From Lactiplantibacillus pingfangensis (GTDB taxonomy: Bacteria > Bacillota > Bacilli > Lactobacillales > Lactobacillaceae): 64,000 nt of DNA. This document shows, one piece after another, positions 14,233-22,383 of the stretch. The position numbers were made by a program, and so were the translations under genes. Location: assembly GCF_005404945.1 (NCBI RefSeq), contig NZ_BJDG01000015.1, positions 1 to 64,000 on the forward strand, read 5' to 3'. Each line of letters begins with the position of its first letter. The stretch's first letter is position 1. The notes under the pieces are model-generated. The model was not told the origin of the DNA, did no database searches, and worked only from the letters and a program-made list of their open reading frames with translations.

Positions 14233-14712
14233 ATGCCAAAACTAGAAAAGTATCATCCAATCCTGACACCACATTACACGTTTGACTGGCTAACAAAATC
14301 ACGGGTTAAAGACGTTTTTACGTTGACGGAACAAACCCAGCCGACCGCGCAACCAACAATCTTAAGTACCGCCGACGAAATCAACCAAACCATGCGCGAC
14401 ATTTTCCACGATAAAAAATTGATCTGGGGTATCACTGACCGCAAAACCGATCAGTTGATTGGTCGCGCTGGCTTTGAACTGCTCGACTTTGTCAATCACA
14501 CGGCAACCCTAACTGTGACGCTCCTGCCAGCACAGCTGCAACTTACCATCTTAACTGAAATCTATGAACGCTTAGTCGCTTTTGGGCGCCATGAATTGGC
14601 ACTCACGACTTTAACGGTCGCTTTACCACAGGCTTATCCGCAACTGACCGACCTGTTAACAACGCTAAAGTTCACCAAAGTGACCACGACCACATTCACA
14701 TTAAACGCCTGA
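14233..14712 (+). CDS. GNAT-family N-acetyltransferase
   Basis: About 159 residues from MPKLEKYHP, chosen because GGAAGGAG lies just upstream. The pattern (short N-terminal DWLTKSRVKDVFTLTEQTQP, then WGITDRKTDQLIGRAGFELLDFVNHTATLTVTLLPAQ) follows RimJ/RimL-type acetyltransferases, in which beta strands 3 and 4 carry the acceptor site. The Q/R-x-x-G-x-A acetyl-CoA loop is poorly kept (PAQLQLTILTEIYERLVAFG), so activity is uncertain. It may acetylate a ribosomal or other protein N-terminus, or a small molecule. It stands between two terminators and has no functional partner nearby. Confidence 0.7.
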   Translation: MPKLEKYHPILTPHYTFDWLTKSRVKDVFTLTEQTQPTAQPTILSTADEINQTMRDIFHDKKLIWGITDRKTDQLIGRAGFELLDFVNHTATLTVTLLPAQLQLTILTEIYERLVAFGRHELALTTLTVALPQAYPQLTDLLTTLKFTKVTTTTFTLNA

Positions 14713-14728
14713 TTTCGTTTCAATTAGA

Positions 14729-14759
14729 CTCACTTTCACAAGGAAGTGAGCCTTTTTTT
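14729..14759 (+). terminator. Terminator of the GNAT gene
   Basis: CTCACTT / AAGTGAG stem with an 8-nt loop, then CC and seven T. Confidence 0.82.
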
Positions 14760-14767
14760 GTTAATGA

Positions 14768-14796
14768 TTGCGCTTTCAGCGAGCAACCTTTATAAT
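14768..14796 (+). promoter_or_regulatory. Upstream promoter P1 of the NADH oxidase gene
   Basis: TTGCGC (14768-14773), 17 bp, TATAAT (14791-14796). It would start transcription about 220 bases before the ATG and give a long leader that contains an AACTATTTT / AAAATAGTT hairpin. Confidence 0.65.
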
Positions 14797-14925
14797 GAAT
14801 CTATGACATGCCATCAACTATTTTTATAAGAAAACATCAAAATAGTTAACCGTAGCTATTGCTGGTAAATCAGCGTTTAGTTATCAAATGATTAATGAAT
14901 GAAATCACTTTTAATGTTTTTTTGG

Positions 14926-14953
14926 TTGCGTTTTCTTTTTAATTTAGTACAAT
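14926..14953 (+). promoter_or_regulatory. Proximal promoter P2 of the NADH oxidase gene
   Basis: TTGCGT (14926-14931), 16 bp, TACAAT (14948-14953), about 73 bases upstream of the start codon. Confidence 0.6.
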
Positions 14954-15026
14954 TAAGTTGTTATCAAATTCATTTCAAACAATCTCATTTGTGAAAAACC
15001 GTACATTAATTAAGGAGTGTTTTAAG

Positions 15027-16379
15027 ATGAAAGTTATCGTTATTGGATGTACCCATGCCGGCACCGCTGCGGTGAATCAAATTTTTGCGTCAAACCCTGA
15101 CACTGAGGTCACAATCTACGAAAGAAATGACAATGTTTCCTTTCTTTCCTGTGGGATTGCACTCTATTTAGGCGGGCAAGTTGCCGATCCTCAAGGCCTT
15201 TTCTACTCAAGTCCAGAAAAATTGGCTGAACTAGGCGCCACGGTTCAGATGGAACATGATGTCACTAATATTGATACCGACCAACATACCGTTACCGTTA
15301 AAGATTTAGCTAGTGGCGAAGTTAAAACCGATCATTACGATAAATTAATTATGACGACCGGTTCATGGCCAGTGATTCCACCAATTGACGGTATCGACAA
15401 TCCTAACGTTTACCTTTGCAAAAATTGGGGCCATGCTCAAAAATTATGGACCGACGCTAAGGATGCGAAACGAGTTATCGTCATCGGCGGTGGTTATATC
15501 GGGACTGAATTAGTGGAAGCCTACCAACGTCAAGGCAAGGAAGTCACTTTAATTGATGGCTTACCACGCATTTTAAACAAATATTTAGATCAAAATTACA
15601 CCGATCGAATCGAAAAAGATTTTACTAGCCATGGCATTAAAATGGCCCTTGGTCAGATGGTCAAAGGCTTCAGCGGCGATGGTGATGAAGTCACTGTCAC
15701 TACCGACAAAGGCAGCTATACTGCAGATATGGCGATTCTATGCGTTGGCTTCCGTCCTAACACTGGCTTGCTAAAAGGCAAAGTTGAGATGAATGCGAAT
15801 GGGTCAATCAAGACCAACGACTACATGCAGACTTCTGACCCCGATATTTATGGTGCCGGTGATTCAGTTGCGGTTCACTATAACCCAACCCATAAAGATG
15901 CTTATATTCCGTTAGCAACTAATGCGGTTCGCCAAGGAACCTTGGTCGGCATGAATATTTTCAAGCCAACTCGGAAATACATGGGAACCCAATCGACATC
16001 CGGTTTAATGTTATTTGGTAAAACCATTGTTTCTTCTGGGATGACCTTGGAACATGCTAAAGCTGAAGGCGTTCCAGCAGCATCTGTAACCGTTGAAGAC
16101 AATTATCGGCCAGAATTCATGCCAACAACGACCCCTGTCTTGATGCAATTAGTTTACAATCCAGAAACACGCGTCATTTTAGGTGCCCAATTCATGAGTG
16201 ACTACGATGTTTCGCAATCAGCCAACACCATTTCTGTGCTGATTCAAAACAACAATACGATTGATGATTTAGGCTTCGTCGACATGTTCTTCCAACCAAT
16301 CTATGATCGCCCATTCAACTACTTGAACATTCTCGGCCAAGCCGCAATTGCGCAAGAAGCTAACAAGGTCACTGAATAA
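15027..16379 (+). CDS. nox: NADH oxidase (H2O-forming type)
   Basis: 450 residues from MKVIVIGCTHAGT, with AAGGAGTG upstream; a longer in-frame upstream start covers only non-coding leader. This is a pyridine nucleotide-disulfide oxidoreductase of the Nox/CoA-disulfide reductase group. The FAD-binding GxGxxG variant is IGCTHAGTAA, the single redox-active Cys is Cys 42 in NVSFLSCGIALYLGG (sulfenate type), the NAD domain is VIVIGGGYIGTELVEAY near 152, and the second FAD block is DIYGAGDSVAV near 275. It oxidises NADH with O2 to water, regenerating NAD+ and removing oxygen. The GCTHAG start is typical of four-electron Nox, but a CoA-disulfide reductase role cannot be fully excluded. Two promoters precede it. 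Confidence 0.88.
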   Translation: MKVIVIGCTHAGTAAVNQIFASNPDTEVTIYERNDNVSFLSCGIALYLGGQVADPQGLFYSSPEKLAELGATVQMEHDVTNIDTDQHTVTVKDLASGEVKTDHYDKLIMTTGSWPVIPPIDGIDNPNVYLCKNWGHAQKLWTDAKDAKRVIVIGGGYIGTELVEAYQRQGKEVTLIDGLPRILNKYLDQNYTDRIEKDFTSHGIKMALGQMVKGFSGDGDEVTVTTDKGSYTADMAILCVGFRPNTGLLKGKVEMNANGSIKTNDYMQTSDPDIYGAGDSVAVHYNPTHKDAYIPLATNAVRQGTLVGMNIFKPTRKYMGTQSTSGLMLFGKTIVSSGMTLEHAKAEGVPAASVTVEDNYRPEFMPTTTPVLMQLVYNPETRVILGAQFMSDYDVSQSANTISVLIQNNNTIDDLGFVDMFFQPIYDRPFNYLNILGQAAIAQEANKVTE

Positions 16380-16401
16380 TTAGAAATCGTTTCAAAAAAA
16401 T

Positions 16402-16439
16402 AAAGCCACCCATCAGTAAATGCTGAAGGGTGGCTTTTT
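16402..16439 (+). terminator. Terminator of nox
   Basis: AAGCCACCC...CAG / CTG...GGGTGGCTT stem followed by TTTTT. Confidence 0.88.
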
Positions 16440-16530
16440 GATGACGCTAACTTAAAAGGTTACAAGTACCAAAAGGAGCATGACAACTAATACGGTCGCA
16501 ACTGTCTCCACGCAAAACTTAATCGCTGCA

Positions 16531-16701
16531 GGTTGGGGCTGATCACATCGGTCGTGATGGTGGCGTTACATCGGCTGGTTTTTGGCCGACGTTACCCCAC
16601 GGACGGTCTGGGACACTTTCGCTTTTGAAAGGGTTCCGGGCGAGGGCCAAGACGTCCCTGGCTTGGACCGGTCCCACGACCGCATGTGATCAGCCCCAAC
16701 C
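16531..16701. repeat. Multi-arm palindromic intergenic element 2
   Basis: Outer arms are GGTTGGGGCTGATCACAT (16531-16548) then CGGTCGTG, matched by CACGACCG then CATGTGATCAGCCCCAACC (ending 16701): 26 of 27 positions pair. Inside are smaller hairpins such as CTTTC...GAAAG, CCAAG...CTTGG and GTTACaTCGGC...GCCGAcGTTAC (imperfect). It is about 170 bp, GC-rich, and lies between the nox terminator and the end of the csc operon. The 376-bp gap 16380-16755 contains nothing else that I can call a gene. Confidence 0.6.
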
Positions 16702-16755
16702 GGAAGTAAGAACTGTTATGAACATAAGTCATCGTTAATCCCAATATCAACGATG

Positions 16756-18903
16756 CTAACTTGGGGCATTCGAGAGCGTCCAAGTAATCTTCCCAGAATA
16801 TGCCCCAGGTGTTGCAGCGGCATTTGTTTCAAATAACAAACCTGTGTCTTTGGTCCATTTTCCCATCACGTCGTACTCATCCGTATCACTGGTACTCTTG
16901 TGACTATCAATCACCGTACCAGACCCATTGATAACGGTCGCTTGGTCGCCGTTTTTGTAAACGACTTGGCCGGGTAACTTACGGCCATCTTCATTCGTAA
17001 AGGCGCCGGCACTCGCTTGTAACTGCCAACTGGAATCTTTGCCCCGTTCATCCGTAACGACTAAGGCCCAGTCATCTTCACGCGCAGCCGTCTGTGCTTG
17101 ACCATCTAACGTAATGGCTGAAAACTTACTGGTGGCGGCAACCGTCTTGAAGCCTAGTGCGCCACTCGTGACATGAATCGTCACCGTCGTCGTTGTTGAC
17201 GTATTTTCATCTTCATCCATCACATAAACTTCAAGCGTATTGTCGCCAACTTTTAGTTGATCAGCTTTCAGTTTTAAGCTCAGTACACCAGACTCATCGT
17301 CATCGCTCATTTTAAAAGGTTCAAGATCCGACCCGTTCAATTTAGAATAAACCGTGATCCAACTATTGGATAGTTGTTCAGAACCTTCGCCTAAAACGAG
17401 CCCGTTGATTTGAAGGTCTTGTCCCTTATCAATCGTGTAATTAGTTTTCGGAATGTATAACGTGATCTTTTGATCAACTGTCACGAGATAATCCGGCGCG
17501 GTGGTCTTCGCCTCGTATTTTTCATTGCCAAACACGGCCTCAGTTGCGGTTGTTTGCGTATTAATCTTGACCGCGTCTGCTTGACCCGTTAGTTTAATCG
17601 TTGCCGTTGGATTGCTAGCAAATAACGGATAAGCGAGTGAATACTCGACGCTTTCGGCGCCAGCTTCAGGCGCTTGCAGGATCTGTGTTTTACCGTCCGC
17701 GTAGGTGATGCTAGCCTCACTAAACGTGACTGCCTTTGGCAAATCAAGTTTCGCCGTAATGCGGTCCCAGTCAATATGACCATCAAGATAATTGACGTTA
17801 TAAGTGTATTCCAACTCATCTTTCGCTTTGACCTTACTGCCAGTCGTCACGTCACGATTTTTGGTTTTATCGTAAACTTTCACGTCGGCAGCCACGTCGA
17901 TATTCAGCTGCGAAATTTTCTCGAAAACAACTAAACTGTTCCCAGCGTTACTCCCATTGGTCCCGACAAAGCCCCAACGAACCAAGCCGTCAGCACTATG
18001 AAATTGAGACGTATCAATCACTTCGCTCCGGGTAATTGGATTAGCGTTGGCCGACCCATCAGGATTAACGTCATTCAACGTATAAGTCATCGTTTGGCTG
18101 GCAGCATCCCATTTCAACACTAAATGGTGCCAAGTCGCATCCGTTAAACTCAGACTTGGGACTGGATTCGTGTGGGCTTGCGTAAAAAGATAGCGATCAG
18201 CCCATAATAATTGGGTGACTTTTTTATTGATATACGTATCCGCTAAGCCCGGGTAACCGGTCGCCATATGTTGCCCCTTGATCCCAACGTCAAAGGCGCT
18301 CCCGCTGCCGGCATCACTATACGAGCTGGACGTATTTGAATACGTATCAAATTCTAAGGCCCAACTATTCTGAATCGCTGTTGCGGCAATCTCACCAGAA
18401 TCCGTTCGTGATTTATCATCATCAACGCCCCAGACGCCCATCGTTTCACCAATAATGTTCTGATTAGTAAAACTAGACGCTGCCGCGGTGCCATTCGGAT
18501 CATTTTGCATCACAAAGGCTAAGCCGTCCCCAGCCTTACTTTTGGAATCCCCGAAATATAACCACATTGATAACGTGGTATCTTTATTTAAATCAATACG
18601 GTTATCATCGCTCGACCAAACGCCACCCATTTGACGCTTGGCACTATTAATCTGAACTGCTTCCGTATTCGGCGACGACGGATTGGTCACCGTTTGAATC
18701 GAAGCGGCATTGGTCACACCGTCGGCAAATGTGCCGGGCAAGGTAAATAATTTGTCTAATTGATCGAGTCCACTCGGCGCAGTGGTAATTGGCGCCGCCG
18801 CTAACGGATCGGTATCTGCGGCTTGGACACGCATCACGGTAGCCGCTAAGCCCACCATAATCATTAATCCGGCTAATAATCCTGTTGTTAGTCGCTTGCG
18901 CAT
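16756..18903 (-). CDS. WxL-domain surface protein with an L-type lectin domain
   Basis: 715 residues. Signal peptide 1-28 (ends VQAADT). Residues about 45-330 form an L-type (legume-like) lectin fold, visible in LFTLPGTFADGVTNAASIQT, AGDGLAFVMQNDPNG, GEIAATAIQNSWALEFDTY and ATWHHLVLKWD, so it probably binds glycans. The middle (about 330-580) has Ig-like or Big repeats (DVKVYDKTKNRDVTTGSKV; NYTIDKGQDLQINGLVLG). The C-terminal WxL domain (about 590-715) holds both Trp motifs, SSWQLQ and ITWTLSNAPS, which bind peptidoglycan non-covalently. It is the last and largest gene of the csc operon, 19 bp after the DUF916 gene. Such complexes are thought to capture plant polysaccharides or host glycans. 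Confidence 0.9.
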   Translation of the reverse strand: MRKRLTTGLLAGLMIMVGLAATVMRVQAADTDPLAAAPITTAPSGLDQLDKLFTLPGTFADGVTNAASIQTVTNPSSPNTEAVQINSAKRQMGGVWSSDDNRIDLNKDTTLSMWLYFGDSKSKAGDGLAFVMQNDPNGTAAASSFTNQNIIGETMGVWGVDDDKSRTDSGEIAATAIQNSWALEFDTYSNTSSSYSDAGSGSAFDVGIKGQHMATGYPGLADTYINKKVTQLLWADRYLFTQAHTNPVPSLSLTDATWHHLVLKWDAASQTMTYTLNDVNPDGSANANPITRSEVIDTSQFHSADGLVRWGFVGTNGSNAGNSLVVFEKISQLNIDVAADVKVYDKTKNRDVTTGSKVKAKDELEYTYNVNYLDGHIDWDRITAKLDLPKAVTFSEASITYADGKTQILQAPEAGAESVEYSLAYPLFASNPTATIKLTGQADAVKINTQTTATEAVFGNEKYEAKTTAPDYLVTVDQKITLYIPKTNYTIDKGQDLQINGLVLGEGSEQLSNSWITVYSKLNGSDLEPFKMSDDDESGVLSLKLKADQLKVGDNTLEVYVMDEDENTSTTTTVTIHVTSGALGFKTVAATSKFSAITLDGQAQTAAREDDWALVVTDERGKDSSWQLQASAGAFTNEDGRKLPGQVVYKNGDQATVINGSGTVIDSHKSTSDTDEYDVMGKWTKDTGLLFETNAAATPGAYSGKITWTLSNAPS

Positions 18904-18922
18904 CGCAATCCGCTCCTCTCGG

Positions 18923-19954
18923 TTATTTATCGTTGTCGTGACGGCGATTCTTGAGTAATAGCCAGATAACTAGCCCTAGCAAGGCGACAATGATGACACC
19001 TAAGCCAACAAACCACCAGAAGTAATTTGTCTGTTTCTCTTGACCAACCGCGGTATTGTTCAATTGTTTAGCTTTTTGGGCGCTAATCGTAAAGTTACGC
19101 GTAAAGGCCCATTTGTACTTGCCTTTTTCGGCCGTCGCGGTCAAATGTAGGGTATATTTTCCCGCCTTTAACGGCTTCTTCCCATCGCCAATCGCAAAAT
19201 TAAAGTTACTATTCGGCGCCATGGCTAAGTTTTCTTTATCAGTCGTGACAAGTTTTTTGTTTGACCCCACGTTGGTCACATAGCTTTTAATCTTGAGCCC
19301 ATGCATAATTACCGGTTGCGTATTTTGCAAATTGGCGGTGACATAGTTCCGATAATTGAGTTGCTTCGCTTTCACGCCTAATAACTTCATCTTCGGTTTG
19401 GCCGTAACGTTGTCTTCTTCTTGTAATTGCAAGCCAATCACGTAAGCATATTGATTTTCAATCGTCATCCCGCTCGACTTTTCCTTGCTGGCGGTCGTTT
19501 CTTGAACCACATTAATGCCGCCTAAAGCCACCCCGCTAAAACTTTTTTGGGGGACTTTCAATTTAAAAGTCACGGCCTTTGTCGTTTTCGCCGGCACTTC
19601 GACCGTTTGTGATTTCGACAAGGCGGACTTAATATCAAATTTCAGCGACTGATCGGCCTTAGCTTTACTCTTGCTATAATCAATCACCCCATTGTCATTG
19701 GTCGTCGCACGATTGGGGGTAACCACATATTTATGCGCCGAACTATCACTATTCTTAATTTGAATCGTCAAGTCTTGGGTCTGCCCAGGCGTCACCTTCA
19801 AATCAAAATAGGAAACTTTCGAGTTGCGCTGATTTTCCGGTAAGTCGGCTGAAACGGTGTAATTTAAATTTTCCGCATGTGCCACGATCATCAAACCGCT
19901 GAATAGGACACTAATCATCATTGTTAACGCGAGCATTATTTTTTTCATCGTCAT
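18923..19954 (-). CDS. DUF916/DUF3324 membrane-anchored WxL partner protein (CscA-like)
   Basis: 343 residues. Signal peptide (residues 1-27, ends AHAEN), DUF916 (about 30-150; NYTVSADLPENQ and FDLKVTPGQTQDLTIQIKN), DUF3324 (about 160-295; YAYVIGLQLQEED), a C-terminal membrane helix (313-337; FWWFVGLGVIIVALLGLVIW) and a basic stop-transfer tail. The ectodomain acts as peptidoglycan- and WxL-binding scaffold. ATG 19954 and ATG 19948 are both possible starts; GGGAAGGG lies just ahead. It lies 3' of palindromic element 3 within the operon, so its level may be set separately from the upstream WxL genes. Confidence 0.92.
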   Translation of the reverse strand: MTMKKIMLALTMMISVLFSGLMIVAHAENLNYTVSADLPENQRNSKVSYFDLKVTPGQTQDLTIQIKNSDSSAHKYVVTPNRATTNDNGVIDYSKSKAKADQSLKFDIKSALSKSQTVEVPAKTTKAVTFKLKVPQKSFSGVALGGINVVQETTASKEKSSGMTIENQYAYVIGLQLQEEDNVTAKPKMKLLGVKAKQLNYRNYVTANLQNTQPVIMHGLKIKSYVTNVGSNKKLVTTDKENLAMAPNSNFNFAIGDGKKPLKAGKYTLHLTATAEKGKYKWAFTRNFTISAQKAKQLNNTAVGQEKQTNYFWWFVGLGVIIVALLGLVIWLLLKNRRHDNDK

Positions 19955-19994
19955 TACCCTTCCCTTTTTTCAATGGTAATTCTATGTAGCGCGC

Positions 19995-20102
19995 AACCCG
20001 TGACTGGCAGGATGGTCAATGAGCGGCGCCTAATTAACGGAACAATCTCAAGTCACGATTGCGGCGCTAATTAGACGTCCCTCACACCTGCTGGCACGGG
20101 TT
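19995..20102. repeat. Palindromic element 3 inside the csc operon
   Basis: Outer arms AACCCGTG (19995-20002) and CACGGGTT (20095-20102), extended imperfectly by CTGGCAGG / CCTGCTGG. Inside is an imperfect stem GGCGCCTAATTA / TAATTAGACGTCC, and the block GCGGCGC(C)TAATTA occurs twice as a direct repeat. It separates a WxL gene from the DUF916 gene in what is otherwise one operon. It may be an attenuator or RNA processing or stability element. Confidence 0.5.
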
Positions 20103-20114
20103 ACAGCATAAAAC

Positions 20115-20798
20115 TTAACTTGGCGCGTTGGTAAGTGACCAAGTTAAGGTGCCGGTATACTTGCCGGCTGAAAATCTAGACTCATTCAGATGCAGTGTGG
20201 TTGGCTGTGAGCCACGATTCATCAGTAATAACCATGTTCCTAAACCAGCTTGCTGATCAGCCTTTAACACGTTATTTACCGAGCCAACCGTCAAATGCCC
20301 CGCATTAATGAGTTGCGGCGGCGCACTCACATTAGTTGTCGCCGGTTTAATTTCAACTGATCCTAAGTCAATTGTTGCTGCCAAGGTCTGCCGATTGTTG
20401 GCTGGCGCAGTTGGCAACACTTGTAAAGTCCAGCCACTACCAGTCGAGCGCCGATCCGAAATTTGAACCATGGCCTTTTGATTTTTGGCGGTTGTCGTTA
20501 CCGGGCCACCAGTGGTTGTAATCTCGTTAAAAGCCAAGTTACTTAAATAATCAATCGTCAAGAACCCTCGAGAGCCGGTCCCAGTCACGTTACCAGGATC
20601 TGCTTCATCACCCGGATAAGGCTGCGATGGGTCGTCTGGATCAACCGGTTTGACCGCACTATCATCTTCATTGGGCGTAATCTTAACTTCAATCTGCGAC
20701 TGAGTCGTTTGCGTGGCAGCTTGGCTAGCCACTGGTCTCACTACCCAGCTGCCAATTAAAATTCCACTTAAAACTAACCACCAAATCAACGGCCGCAT
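20115..20798 (-). CDS. WxL-domain surface protein
   Basis: About 227 residues from ATG 20798 (GAGGTG ahead; a GTG three codons earlier is less likely). Signal peptide with a Trp-rich core ends ASQAAT. A short Pro/Asp-rich linker (VDPDDPSQPYPGDEADP) follows, then one WxL domain (about 80-227) with motif one GSGWTLQVLP and motif two LTWSLTNAPS at the C-terminus. It should be exported and attached to peptidoglycan through the WxL domain, with the DUF916 protein as membrane partner. The Pro-Asp linker is a usual feature of short WxL proteins. Operon position: third of five. Confidence 0.9.
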   Translation of the reverse strand: MRPLIWWLVLSGILIGSWVVRPVASQAATQTTQSQIEVKITPNEDDSAVKPVDPDDPSQPYPGDEADPGNVTGTGSRGFLTIDYLSNLAFNEITTTGGPVTTTAKNQKAMVQISDRRSTGSGWTLQVLPTAPANNRQTLAATIDLGSVEIKPATTNVSAPPQLINAGHLTVGSVNNVLKADQQAGLGTWLLLMNRGSQPTTLHLNESRFSAGKYTGTLTWSLTNAPS

Positions 20799-20841
20799 TA
20801 GTGACACCTCACTTCTATCAGTGCAGCACTAACCGATTCGC

Positions 20842-21432
20842 CTATTCAATGCCAGATGGTGCGTTATTTAAGGTCCAAGTTAAGGTCGAGCTGTAAGCAC
20901 CGGCTGAATTACCGGCTGGCACAAGTAGGCTCACCTGATCAGTCGTATGAGAAAGGTCGAATACCCCGATCCCTTCTTCTTCATCGGCAGATAAGATTGG
21001 TTGTGAATCCGTATTGAGGGTCACACCAGTCGTGGCCGGTGCCTTTGACGCATTGTTATTATCAACAGCTGCGACTGTCCCTTTTTCAAAGGTTAAGGCC
21101 GCGCCGCGTAAAGTGCTACTGTTTGTTCCCGTTTGGAAGGCAGTTGCACTAACGCCCACATGCCAACCAGAAGTATTCCCCGGGTTTTTAACTTCAACTA
21201 AATCTGTCACGGTTTCTGCCTTGTAGGTTGCTGAGGCAATGTCATTCGTGTGTTCCCCTAAATTAATGGTTGGGGCTTTTTCTAAGGTAATTTCCTTAGC
21301 GTTGTCATCTTGCAATAAATTAATCTCAGCAGTGGTGTCTTTTTGGGTACTTGTGTCAGCAGCTTGGGCAGCTAAGGGTAAAACGGCGAAAAGTGACACC
21401 CCTGCGATCAGTGTTCCAATTGTCTTCTTCAT
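20842..21432 (-). CDS. WxL-domain surface protein
   Basis: About 196 residues from MKKTIGTL (AAAGGAG ahead; a longer upstream start overlaps the preceding gene). Signal peptide ends AAQAADT. The rest is essentially one WxL domain: first motif SGWHVGVSA, second motif LTWTLNNAPSG near the C-terminus, with the usual acidic loop DEEEGIGVFDL. It lacks the Pro-rich linker of its neighbour. Its ATG overlaps the stop of the preceding gene by one base (TAATG), so the two are translationally coupled. Second of five genes in the csc operon. Confidence 0.92.
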   Translation of the reverse strand: MKKTIGTLIAGVSLFAVLPLAAQAADTSTQKDTTAEINLLQDDNAKEITLEKAPTINLGEHTNDIASATYKAETVTDLVEVKNPGNTSGWHVGVSATAFQTGTNSSTLRGAALTFEKGTVAAVDNNNASKAPATTGVTLNTDSQPILSADEEEGIGVFDLSHTTDQVSLLVPAGNSAGAYSSTLTWTLNNAPSGIE

Positions 21433-21713
21433 TACGATTGCTCCTTTATTTGTTGACGGCTTTGCCACCAGAGTTTGATCAGTAATCCTAATAAACTAAT
21501 TATCAGTAGCCCGATGCCCAACAGCACCCATTGTTGGATTTCATTCATTTGCGGCAGCAAATCTGCCAATGGGCCTTGATTCGAGTCGGTTACCGGCGAC
21601 TTAACGGGATTGATCGTGACATTGTATGTGCCTTGTTGGACATCCGCGCTCGCGATGAGTGGGCGGCCACTCATGAGAATTGTTAACCCTGTGAAGCCAA
21701 TTTTCCAATGCAC
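21432..21713 (-). CDS. Small surface protein with an LPQMNE sortase-like tail (CscD-like)
   Basis: About 93 residues from GTG 21713 (AAAGGATG about 9 bases ahead), which gives a signal peptide MHWKIGFTGLTILMSG...IASA-D. After a short ectodomain comes LPQMNE, then a membrane helix (WVLLGIGLLIISLLGLLIKL) and a basic tail. In csc clusters the small fourth protein is an LPxTG sortase substrate, and in Lactiplantibacillus the sorting motif is LPQTxE. Here the Thr, the residue that sortase joins to the wall, is Met. The protein is therefore probably retained as a membrane protein, or the motif is a relic. It is the first gene of the operon. Confidence 0.8.
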   Translation of the reverse strand: MHWKIGFTGLTILMSGRPLIASADVQQGTYNVTINPVKSPVTDSNQGPLADLLPQMNEIQQWVLLGIGLLIISLLGLLIKLWWQSRQQIKEQS

Positions 21714-22383
21714 GTCATCACATCCTTTACTCGCTTTTACAATTAGTGAATTAACAAAACTAAACATAATCGCTAACAGTTATTTTTGTGATTTTCCCTA
21801 TCAGCACGCAAAATATAGCATGCTGTTGTAATCGCTGTCAATTAATAAGGGGACTTAACCAATCCGCCAAAACGCCTTTCTAACGGAGCTATGAGGGCTT
21901 TCTCATTTTTATCGAAATACAATAATAATTATACAAACTGTTCAAATCAGTTTATTACCAAGGGGTTACAGAATTTATAACTTTCGTGTTTTCGACGAAT
22001 AGATGACCCCTTTAACTAAATTAGCCGTTAACATTATTTTTTGATGATATCAGAATGAGAAGATTTATTAGTCTTTTGCACCGATAACCATAGCTAATAA
22101 ATAATGATATAAAAAGAGAATAATTTGCCGATAACCGCGGTCCTAGTAGCATTAATCCCGATTGAGAATGATTAGCTTTTGTTAATTCAGTTGCCATTTT
22201 ATAAATATATTTATTGTGACTAAGTTGGTACCGATTAAAACTTGCTGTATAAACAAAAAAAATTATATAGAAGAATCAAATTTTAGGTGACGAGCAACAA
22301 CGACCGACTAACAGCTTAAAACCGGTGATTTTCCTATGGTATACTTAGAAAACAAGTTATTTTATCGAAGGGAATGAAAAAAT
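21714..22383. other. 670-bp AT-rich intergenic region
   Basis: Contains the csc promoter at its left end and the start region of the TetR-family gene at its right end (TATACT at 22340). The middle (about 21850-22330) is AT-rich; it shows a weak ATGAG/CTCAT hairpin near 21890 but no frame, tRNA or RNA family that I can recognise. Confidence 0.4.
21812..21841 (-). promoter_or_regulatory. Promoter of the csc operon
   Basis: On the minus strand TTGACA (21836-21841), 18 bp, TATATT (21812-21817), about 100 bases upstream of the GTG start of the first csc gene. Confidence 0.7.

Noticed and set aside
16480-16542. 20-codon ORF starting MTTNTVATV after an AAAAGGAG
   Set aside because: The SD is only one or two bases from the ATG and the ORF runs into palindromic element 2; likely chance.
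16592-16783. 63-aa minus-strand ORF near the csc operon end
   Set aside because: Inside palindromic element 2 and running into the csc gene; no ribosome site, no family.
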